Source of the DNA: Streptomyces sp. BV286 | GTDB lineage: Bacteria; Actinomycetota; Actinomycetes; Streptomycetales; Streptomycetaceae | DNA: 46,150 nucleotides | Assembly (NCBI RefSeq): GCF_019090165.1 | Contig: NZ_JAHRIB010000211.1 | Span: 1-46,150 of the forward strand | Direction of reading: 5' to 3' | In this document: positions 1-7,255 of the stretch, piece by piece | Numbering within the stretch: the stretch's first letter is position 1 | How the letters are laid out: the number at the start of each line of letters is the position of its first letter | Program-made: the position numbers and the translations under genes | The notes under the pieces: generated by a model | What the model saw: the letters and a program-made list of their open reading frames with translations, nothing else | What the model was told of the DNA's origin: nothing | Databases searched by the model: none

Positions 1-2754
1 TTGCGTGGTCCACGAGTCCCAGTCGCCGTGGGGTGTCCCGTCTGTGAGATCGGTCTCTTCGTGGGGGGCTTCTCCGTGGGTCGCCTCTTCGTAGGGCGGG
101 TTCGTGGGATCGCCGTCCGCGTGGTGGGTCTCGTTCGCGTAGTCGTCTTCTTCGTAGGGGGGCTCGTCCTCGTCGGGCGGGGGCGGCCAGTCCGGGTCGT
201 CGTACGCGTCCGGAACGTCGTGGGACGTGAGGTGGGTGGTCTCTTGCGGGTGGCCGGACTCCAGGTACGCGAGGACGGTCTGTGCGGCTTCCCTGCGGCG
301 GGCCATCGCGGTGTCGTCGAGCGGGAGCGGCCAGGCGTGGTCGCCGCCGGCCCGGTGGAGTGCGGGGTTCTCCTCGTTCTCCTCGGGTTCGTCCGCCCAG
401 GCTTCGATCTCGCCGTGTCCGCTCTCGCAGTGGTCGTACAGGGACTGCAGGAAGGCGGAGGGGCCGCGGGGTTTCTTCTGGGAAGGGCCCCACCAGTGGC
501 CGGAGCCGAGCAGCAGGGAGCGGGGACGGGTGAAGGTGACGTAGCCGAGTCGGAGTTCCTCGGTGTGCTGGTGTTCCTTCATGGCCTCGTGGAAGGCCTT
601 CATGCCGCGGGAGTCCCAGGCGTCGATGTCGGGGAGGGTGTCGGCGTCGCCCCGCAGTTCGTGGGGGAGGACCTTGCCCTGGGCGGTCCATTTCTCGCGG
701 CCCTGGCTGCTGGGGAACGTGCCGGTAACAAGGCCGGGCACCGCGACGACGTCCCATTCCAGGCCCTTGGACTTGTGCGCGGTGAGTACCTTGACGGTGT
801 TCTCGCCGCCCGGGAGGGCGTTGTCGAGGCCCTTCTCGTACTGGGCCGCGGTGCGCAAGTAGCCGAGGAAGGCGAGGAGGCTGGCTTCACCGTCGTTGGC
901 GGCGAAGGCGGCGGCGACGTCCAGGAAGTTGGACAGGGTCTCGCGGCGGCGGGCGGCCAGGGCGTGCGGGGAGGCGGAGAGTTCCACCTCCAGGCCGGTG
1001 GTGGCGAGGACCCGGTGCAGGACGTCCATGAGCGGGTCGGCGAGCGAGCGGCGCAGGTCGCGCAGCTCGGTGGCGAGGCGGGCGAACCGTACGCGCGCGT
1101 CGGACGAGAACGGCAGTCCGTCGTCGTCGCCGTCGCCGCCGAGGGGTGTCTCCAGGAACGTGTCGAGGGCGTCCGCGAGGGAGATCACTTCGGCCGGATC
1201 GACTCCTTCGACGGCTGCGGCGAGCCGCCGGTCGGGGTCGTCGTCGGCTCCCACGCGCGCGTGGGACACGAGCGTGCGGGCCCGGCGGCCCAGGAGGGCG
1301 AGGTCGCGGGCGCCGATGCGCCAGCGCGGGCCGGTGAGGAGGCGGACCAGTGAGGCGTTGGCGCCGGGGTCCTGGAGGACCTCGCAGACGGCGACCAGGT
1401 CGGCGACCTCGGGCAGGTGCAGCAGGCCGGAGAGGCCCACGACCTCGACGGGGACGTCCCGGGCGACGAGTGCGCCCTGGATCTCGGCGAAGTCGGTGGC
1501 GGTGCGGCACAGGACGGCGATCTCACCGGGGGCCTTTCCGGTGCGTACGAGGTGGGCGATGGAGTCGGCGAGCCAGTCCATCTCGTCGGCGTGGGTGTGC
1601 AGCAGGGCGCAACGCACCGTTCCGTCGCGTTCGGCGCCGGGGGCCGGGCGGAGGGCCTCCACGCCCGCGTGCATGGCACGCAGGGGCTCGGCGAGGCCGT
1701 TGGCGAGGTCGAGGAGGCGGCCGCCGCTGCGGCGGTTCTCGCTGAGTGCCTGGCGGGTCGCGGGGCGGCCGTCGGCGTGTGCGAAGTGTTCGGGGAAGTC
1801 GTCGAGGTTGGCCACGGAGGCGCCGCGCCAGCCGTAGATGGCCTGGCAGGGGTCTCCGACGGCGGTCACGGGGTGGCCGGTGCCGCCGCCGAACAGACCC
1901 GCCAGGAGGATGCGCTGGGCGACGGACGTGTCCTGGTACTCGTCGAGGAGGACCACTTTGAACTCGTCGCGCAGGATGCCGCCGACTTCGGGGCGTGTGC
2001 TCGCGAGGGTCGCGGAGAGGGCGATCTGGTCGCCGAAGTCGAGGAGGTCCCGGTCGCGTTTGGCGGTTCTGTAGCGGCTCACCAGTTCGGCCAGTTCACG
2101 CCGGGTGGCGGCCGTCTCGGGGACCTTGCGCAGGTCTGCGTTGGTGAGTCTGGCGGTTTCCAGGTCGCTGAGCAGCCGGGCGTCGTACGCGCGCAGCTCC
2201 TGCGGGTGTACGAGGTGTTCGGCGAGCTCGGAGTCGAGGTTGAGGAGGTCGCTGACCAGGTCGGGGAAGGAGCGGGTGAGGGCGGGGTAGGGGCCCGGTG
2301 CCTCGCGCAGGACGCGTGCGGCGAGCTGGTAGCGCGTGGCGTCGGCGAGGAGGCGCGCGGTGGGTTCGAGCCCGATGCGCAGCCCGTGGTCGGTCAGGAG
2401 GCGGCCGGCGAAGGCGTGGTAGGTGGAGATCACGGGCTCGCCGGGCGGGTTGTCCGGGTCGATCACGTCCGGGTCGGTGACTCCGGCCTTGATCAGTGCC
2501 TTTCGTACGCGCTCGGCGAGTTCGCCTGCCGCCTTGTTGGTGAAGGTCAGGCCGAGGACCTGTTCGGGGGCGACCTGGCCGGTGCCGACCAGCCAGACCA
2601 CGCGCGCGGCCATGACCGTGGTCTTGCCGGAGCCGGCTCCGGCCACGATCACCTGCGGTGCGGGCGGTGCGGTGATGCAGGCCGTCTGCTCCGGGGTGAA
2701 CGGGATGCCGAGGAGCTCCTTGAGCTGCTCGGGATCGGTGATACGGGCTGGCAC
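1..2754 (-). CDS. adnB: AdnB-like ATP-dependent DNA helicase/nuclease subunit (3' end outside window)
   Basis: UvrD/RecB-type superfamily 1 helicase, read on the minus strand from a GTG at 2754 and open for 918 codons to the window edge without a stop. Visible motor motifs are Walker A GAGSGKTT near residue 40, LTFTNKAA (motif Ia), LLDEYQDTS (Walker B, about 1920-1950), GDPCQAIYGWRG (motif III) and LTAHKSKGLEW (about 760-795). The last visible stretch is acidic and Pro/Tyr-rich, probably the linker before the RecB-like nuclease domain, which lies outside. AdnA and AdnB form the actinobacterial double-strand-break resecting motor-nuclease; from memory the locus is reported essential in Streptomyces. 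It follows adnA by 132 bp on the same strand, so the two are probably co-transcribed. The pairing supports AdnB rather than an isolated UvrD. Confidence 0.9.
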   Translation of the reverse strand, partial: MPARITDPEQLKELLGIPFTPEQTACITAPPAPQVIVAGAGSGKTTVMAARVVWLVGTGQVAPEQVLGLTFTNKAAGELAERVRKALIKAGVTDPDVIDPDNPPGEPVISTYHAFAGRLLTDHGLRIGLEPTARLLADATRYQLAARVLREAPGPYPALTRSFPDLVSDLLNLDSELAEHLVHPQELRAYDARLLSDLETARLTNADLRKVPETAATRRELAELVSRYRTAKRDRDLLDFGDQIALSATLASTRPEVGGILRDEFKVVLLDEYQDTSVAQRILLAGLFGGGTGHPVTAVGDPCQAIYGWRGASVANLDDFPEHFAHADGRPATRQALSENRRSGGRLLDLANGLAEPLRAMHAGVEALRPAPGAERDGTVRCALLHTHADEMDWLADSIAHLVRTGKAPGEIAVLCRTATDFAEIQGALVARDVPVEVVGLSGLLHLPEVADLVAVCEVLQDPGANASLVRLLTGPRWRIGARDLALLGRRARTLVSHARVGADDDPDRRLAAAVEGVDPAEVISLADALDTFLETPLGGDGDDDGLPFSSDARVRFARLATELRDLRRSLADPLMDVLHRVLATTGLEVELSASPHALAARRRETLSNFLDVAAAFAANDGEASLLAFLGYLRTAAQYEKGLDNALPGGENTVKVLTAHKSKGLEWDVVAVPGLVTGTFPSSQGREKWTAQGKVLPHELRGDADTLPDIDAWDSRGMKAFHEAMKEHQHTEELRLGYVTFTRPRSLLLGSGHWWGPSQKKPRGPSAFLQSLYDHCESGHGEIEAWADEPEENEENPALHRAGGDHAWPLPLDDTAMARRREAAQTVLAYLESGHPQETTHLTSHDVPDAYDDPDWPPPPDEDEPPYEEDDYANETHHADGDPTNPPYEEATHGEAPHEETDLTDGTPHGDWDSWTTQ

Positions 2755-2886
2755 GTCAGAGAGGCTAGCCGCGCCCACTGACAGTCGGTGCCGATTCGGT
2801 GGCCGGGCCGGAGGATGCGCTGGTCAGCACGCGTGGTGCCGTACGTCACTCCGGGGCCGCTCGTGGACGTGGTGCCCGGTCCCGGG

Positions 2887-5800
2887 TCACTCGACGATGT
2901 GCCGTCCCTCGGGTCGCGCACTGCAGGAGGCCCGGAACGCGCAGTGTGTGCAGTGTTGGCCGGTCGTCGGTGTGAACCGTTCGTCGAGGACCTTGCCCGC
3001 GGCGGTGGCGAGCAGGTCACCGACCCACTCCCCCTCCAGGGGCTCCTGGGCCTGCACCTTGGGCAGGGTCTCGCCGCCGTCCTTCTTGGGGGCGCCCTGG
3101 CGGAGCTGGACGAGTTCGGCGCCGCCCGGCTCTGGGCGTGTGCCGTCGAAGGCGTCGTCGACGGCTCCTTCGCGGACGGCGAGCTGGTAGACGGCGAGCT
3201 GAGGGTGGTGGGTCACGTCGGCGGCGCTCGGTGCCTGTTTGCCCGTCTTGAAGTCGACCACGTAGGCGCGGCCGTCGGCGTCCCTCACGACGCGGTCCAT
3301 GGAGCCACGGATGCGGACTTCGTAGGAGCCCGCTTCGAGGGTGACGTCGAAGTCGTGTTCGCTGGCGACCGGGGTCCGCTCGGCGCGGTCCATGACGTGC
3401 CATTTCAGGAAGCGTTCGAGCGCCACGCGCGCGTGTTCCTTCTCCTGCGCCGACTTCCAGGGCGCGTCGAAGGCGAGCGCCTCCCATACGGAGTCGAGGC
3501 GTTCCATGAGGACGGCGAGGTCGGCGGGCGTGCGGCCGGAGGCGACCTCGTCGGCCAGGACGTGCACCACGTTGCCGAATCCCTGGGCGACGGTCGCGGG
3601 AGCGTCGGCCTTGACCTCCCGGCCGAGGAACCACTGCAGGGCGCAGGTGTTGGCGAGCTGGTCGAGGGCGCTTCCGGAGAGCACGACGGGGTGGTCCCTG
3701 TCGCGCAGCGGCACCTTGCTCTCGGTCGGTTCGTACATGCCCCACCAGCGGTAGGGGTGGGCGGACGGGACCAGAGGGCGGCCGTCCTCGTCGCCGAGTG
3801 CGGCGAGCCGGCCCAGGCGGCGGGCCGCCGCCGCCCTGAGGGTGTTTGAGACGCGGGGGTCGACCGTCGTGGCGCGCAGTTCGGCGACGAGTGCGGCGAC
3901 GGACAGGGGGCGGCGGGGGCGGCCTGTTATGTCCTTGGGTTCCGCGCCGAGTTCGGTGAGGAAGCGGGAGGGCTGGTCGCCGTCGTCGGCCGGAGCCTTC
4001 ACGGCGGTGACGACGAGGCGCTCACGCGCGCGCGTGGCGGCCACGTAGAACAGTCGGCGTTCTTCGGAGAGGAGCGCTCCGGGGGTGAGGGGCTCCGCGA
4101 GGCCGTCGCGTCCGATGCGGTCGGCCTCCAGGAGGGAGCCGCGGCGGCGCAGGTCGGGCCACAGGCCCTCCTGGACGCCCGCGACGACGACGAGGCGCCA
4201 TTCCAGGCCCTTGGAGCGGTGCGCGGTCATCAGGCGTACGGCGTCGGGGCGCACGGCCCTTCGGGTGAGTGTGTCGGCGGCGATGTCCTGTGCCTCGACC
4301 TCCTCCAGGAAGTTGAGGGCGCCCCGGCCGCCGGTGCGTTCCTCGGCGCGGGCGGCGGTCGCGAACAGTGCGCACACGGCGTCGAGATCGCGGTCCGCGT
4401 TGCGCCCGGCCGCGCCGCCGCGTCGGGCGGCCCGCTCCAGGCGCTGCGGCCAGGGTGTGCCGTCCCACAGCTCCCAGAGTGCCTCCTCGGCCGTGCCGCC
4501 TCCTGCCAGGCGCTCTCGTGCCTTGCGCAGCAGGGCGCCCAGGCGCTGGGCCCCGCGCGCGTAGGAGGGGTCGTGGGCGATGAGCCTCTCCGGTTCGGCC
4601 AGTGCCCGTGCCAGCAACTCGTCGGAGGGCGGTGGCACATGGTTGCCCGCGGCGCGCTCCTCCTCGCGCAGGGCGCGGCCCAGGCGGCGCAGGTCGGCGG
4701 CGTCCATGCCGGCCAGCGGGGACGCGAGAAGGGTGAGGGCGGTCTCGGTGTCGAGCCACGGCTTCTCCGGGTCGGGCTGCTGCTCCAGGGCAGGCTGCTG
4801 CTCCGGGGCAGGCTCCTGGGAGGGGCGGGGGCCGGCCGGTCCGGTGGCTTCGGGTCCGGGTCCGGGTCCGGGTGCGGGTGCGACCGGCGGTGTGTCTTCC
4901 TCCGGGGGCTCGACCGGTTCCGGGCGCTCGGCGGCCGGTTCCTCGCCGGCGGTCTCTTCGGGCTCCTCCTCGTCGGCAGGCAGCGCGTGCTGTGCCGTCT
5001 CCTCCAGTTCCGCCGCGGCCACCACCTTGAGGGCTGTCAGCAGGGGTGTCACCGCCGGTTCGTGGCGCAGGGGCAGGTCGTCGCCGTCGATGTCGAGGGG
5101 GACGCCGGACGCGGTGAGGGTGCGGCGGATCGTCGGGATGGTGCGGGAGCCGGCGCGCACGAGGACGGCCATCTCGTTCCACGGAACGCTGTCCTCCAGA
5201 TGGGCGCGGCGCAGGATGTCCGCGATGTTGTCCAGCTCCGTACCGGGGGTCGGGTACGTGTGGACCTCCACGCGTCCGCCGTCCCGTACGGGGGCGAGTT
5301 CCCTGTGGGCGCGGACCTTGTCCGCAGGGAGCCGGGTCAGGGGCATCCGCTGGGTGAGCAGTCTGGTGGCCGCCAGCAGGTCCGCGCCCGACCGGCGTGA
5401 CGTCCTCAGGACCTCGACCGGCGCCGGTCGGCCGTCCGCGCGCGGGAAGGTGTCCGGGAAGTCGAGGATGCCGTTCACGTCGGCGCCGCGGAACGCGTAG
5501 ATCGACTGGTCGGGGTCTCCGAAAGCCACCAGGGTGCGGCCGCCTCCCGCGAGCGCGTCCAGGAGCCGCAGCTGCGCCGGGTCGGTGTCCTGGTACTCGT
5601 CGACGAGGACCGCGTCGTACCGCTCGGCGAGCCGTTCGGCCACGCCCGGGCGCCGGGCGAGGATCACTGCCCGGTGCACCAGTTCCGCGTAGTCGAGCAC
5701 TCCCTGCATGTCGAGCACGTCGAGGTACTCGGCGAGGAAGGCGGAGGCCGCGAGCCAGTCGGGGCGGCCGATGCGCCGGGCGAAGGTCTGGAGGGCGTCG

Positions 5801-6399
5801 GGGCCGAGGCCCAGTTCCCGGCTGCGGGCGAGGACGGCGCGGACCTCGTCGGCGAAGCCGCGTGTCGTCAGGCAGGCGCGCAGTTCGTCCGGCCAGCGCA
5901 CGTGGGCGAGGCCGAGCCGCTCCAGGCCGGGCTGGCCCGCGAGCAGTTCCCTTACCGCCACGTCCTGTTCGGGGCCGGAGAGCAGCCGCATCGGTTCCAC
6001 GAAGAGGTCGGTGTCCTGGTGGGCGCGGACGAGGGCGTAGCAGAAGGAGTGGAACGTGGTCGCTTGGGGCGCTCGGGCGGCTCCTATGCGCAGTGCCATG
6101 CGGTCGCGCAGTTCCACGGCGGCCTTGCGGCTGAACGTCAGGACCAGGACCCGCTCGGGGTCCGTGCCCTGGGCGATGCGGGCCGCCACTGACTCGACGA
6201 GCGTGGTCGTCTTGCCGGTTCCCGGACCTGCGAGGACGAGCAGCGGGCCGCTCTGATGGTCAACCACGGCGCGCTGTGCTGCGTCCAGCAGAGGGGGGGC
6301 CACCCGGGCCGGCGGGGTACGCACCAGTCGGTAAGCGCCGCGGGCCCCTTGTCGCCCCTGTGGGTGCGACAGGCGCCTGGTGGAGGAAGAGGAGCTCAC
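2887..6399 (-). CDS. adnA: AdnA-like ATP-dependent DNA helicase/nuclease subunit
   Basis: A 1170-residue SF1 helicase with a C-terminal RecB-type nuclease, read from GTG 6399. Motor motifs: GPGTGKTT at 58-65, DEYQDTDP at 267-274, GDPDQSIYAFRGA at 294-306, and an AHRSKGLEW motif further on. The nuclease carries D1035, D1049 and K1051 (VVDFKTGK). Four cysteines (C919, C1150, C1153, C1159) fit the Fe-S cluster that brackets AddB/AdnA-type nuclease domains. Length is near the family norm, but residues about 464-547 form a Glu/Pro/Gln-rich low-complexity insert inside the motor. It pairs with the downstream gene to make a break-resection machine acting on chromosomal DNA. No strong Shine-Dalgarno sequence precedes the GTG. 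The conserved YRLVRTPPA segment at residues 23-31 supports keeping this upstream start. Confidence 0.93.
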   Translation of the reverse strand: MSSSSSTRRLSHPQGRQGARGAYRLVRTPPARVAPPLLDAAQRAVVDHQSGPLLVLAGPGTGKTTTLVESVAARIAQGTDPERVLVLTFSRKAAVELRDRMALRIGAARAPQATTFHSFCYALVRAHQDTDLFVEPMRLLSGPEQDVAVRELLAGQPGLERLGLAHVRWPDELRACLTTRGFADEVRAVLARSRELGLGPDALQTFARRIGRPDWLAASAFLAEYLDVLDMQGVLDYAELVHRAVILARRPGVAERLAERYDAVLVDEYQDTDPAQLRLLDALAGGGRTLVAFGDPDQSIYAFRGADVNGILDFPDTFPRADGRPAPVEVLRTSRRSGADLLAATRLLTQRMPLTRLPADKVRAHRELAPVRDGGRVEVHTYPTPGTELDNIADILRRAHLEDSVPWNEMAVLVRAGSRTIPTIRRTLTASGVPLDIDGDDLPLRHEPAVTPLLTALKVVAAAELEETAQHALPADEEEPEETAGEEPAAERPEPVEPPEEDTPPVAPAPGPGPGPEATGPAGPRPSQEPAPEQQPALEQQPDPEKPWLDTETALTLLASPLAGMDAADLRRLGRALREEERAAGNHVPPPSDELLARALAEPERLIAHDPSYARGAQRLGALLRKARERLAGGGTAEEALWELWDGTPWPQRLERAARRGGAAGRNADRDLDAVCALFATAARAEERTGGRGALNFLEEVEAQDIAADTLTRRAVRPDAVRLMTAHRSKGLEWRLVVVAGVQEGLWPDLRRRGSLLEADRIGRDGLAEPLTPGALLSEERRLFYVAATRARERLVVTAVKAPADDGDQPSRFLTELGAEPKDITGRPRRPLSVAALVAELRATTVDPRVSNTLRAAAARRLGRLAALGDEDGRPLVPSAHPYRWWGMYEPTESKVPLRDRDHPVVLSGSALDQLANTCALQWFLGREVKADAPATVAQGFGNVVHVLADEVASGRTPADLAVLMERLDSVWEALAFDAPWKSAQEKEHARVALERFLKWHVMDRAERTPVASEHDFDVTLEAGSYEVRIRGSMDRVVRDADGRAYVVDFKTGKQAPSAADVTHHPQLAVYQLAVREGAVDDAFDGTRPEPGGAELVQLRQGAPKKDGGETLPKVQAQEPLEGEWVGDLLATAAGKVLDERFTPTTGQHCTHCAFRASCSARPEGRHIVE

Positions 6400-6704
6400 G
6401 TGGTTCGCCGGTCCTGGTGGGTGTGCTTGGGGCTGTCGGAGTCGGCGCGGAACGCCGTCGTTGAGGGATCGTGCTCGGGCGACGGGTGGGAAAGCTACGG
6501 CAGGGGGAGGGTGGTGGCCGCCGGATGAACGGGCTGCGTGCCGTCGACGCTACGCCGGTGGGTGACGTGGAAGGAGCGCTTCCTCGTGTTCCCTCCCGGC
6601 ACGGGCGTCTCCCGCTTCCCGAACGTACGGCATGTCACGGGCGTGCCCGCGTTCCCCCGTACGGGCCATCTGTCCCTGTCCCGGCGGTCCCATGCCGGAA
6701 GCTG
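6400..6704. other. Intergenic region between adnA and the alkyltransferase-like gene
   Basis: I find no convincing gene here. On the minus strand a TAGCTT hexamer (plus coordinates 6492-6497) lies about 93 bp upstream of the adnA GTG and could be a -10 box, but no good -35 box accompanies it. The end near 6600-6660 holds GC-rich repeats of the form CACGGGCGT without a terminator-like T run. Confidence 0.4.
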
Positions 6705-7070
6705 TCAGGTGTGACCCTCCGCGCGATCTCCGCCTTCCCACCGGGCCTGTTTCATGTCGAGGCGCGGGAGATGGCCTTCGGAGGCTCTGCTCGCCCCCTT
6801 CAGGGGCGTGCCTTCCGCCCGGTAATGCTCCAGCGCCTTCAGTTCGTGGCCGGGGAGCAGCACCCCGTCCGCGCGGACGACCCGCCACCACGGAACGGCT
6901 CCTCCGTAGAGGGCCATCACGCGGCCGACCTGGCGCGGGCCGCCTTCCTCCAGCCATTCCGCGACGTCTCCGTACGTCATGACGCGCCCGGGCGGAATTT
7001 CCTCGGCGACGTCGAGGACTCGTTCCGCGTATTCCGGCAAGGCGTCCGCCGGGAGGCTCTGCTCGCTCAT
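6705..7070 (-). CDS. Alkyltransferase-like protein (MGMT/Ogt fold, no acceptor cysteine)
   Basis: A 121-residue protein with the DNA-binding helix-turn-helix of O6-alkylguanine-DNA alkyltransferases (IPPGRVMTYGDVAEWL, then RQVGRVMA with the arginine-finger region). The methyl-acceptor motif PCHRV is replaced by PWWRV at residues 60-64, so it cannot accept alkyl groups. Such ATL proteins bind O6-alkylguanine lesions and pass them to nucleotide excision repair. The His-to-Trp change beside the usual Cys-to-Trp is less common than PWHRV. The ATG at 7070 was chosen because a CAGGA element sits at good spacing; an in-frame ATG at 7079 is an alternative. It lies just upstream of adnA on the same strand and is divergent from the flippase gene, placing three DNA-repair genes together. 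Confidence 0.88.
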   Translation of the reverse strand: MSEQSLPADALPEYAERVLDVAEEIPPGRVMTYGDVAEWLEEGGPRQVGRVMALYGGAVPWWRVVRADGVLLPGHELKALEHYRAEGTPLKGASRASEGHLPRLDMKQARWEGGDRAEGHT

Positions 7071-7255
7071 CCGGCCCATCCTGCCCCACGCCGCCGACAA
7101 CGTGACGCGGCGGCGACTGTGCGTATTCCTCGCACGGGATCAGCGCTTCGGGCAGACTGTGCGCCCCCGCATTGCACCCTGATGCCCCCCTGTCCCGGCG
7201 GGGCATGCCACCATCGTGCGGGCGGTTACTGGTGATACGAGACCAAGAAGAGACG

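Noticed and set aside
1..1353. Long plus-strand open frame over the adnB region
   Set aside because: It is the opposite-strand shadow of adnB, with no domain, no promoter or ribosome-binding site, and Val/Gly-rich antisense composition. The same applies to other long frames such as 2788-3849, 8345-10087 (minus), 10078-11805 (minus), 11880-14348 (minus), 15934-18609, 17562-20390 and 34735-36765 (minus).
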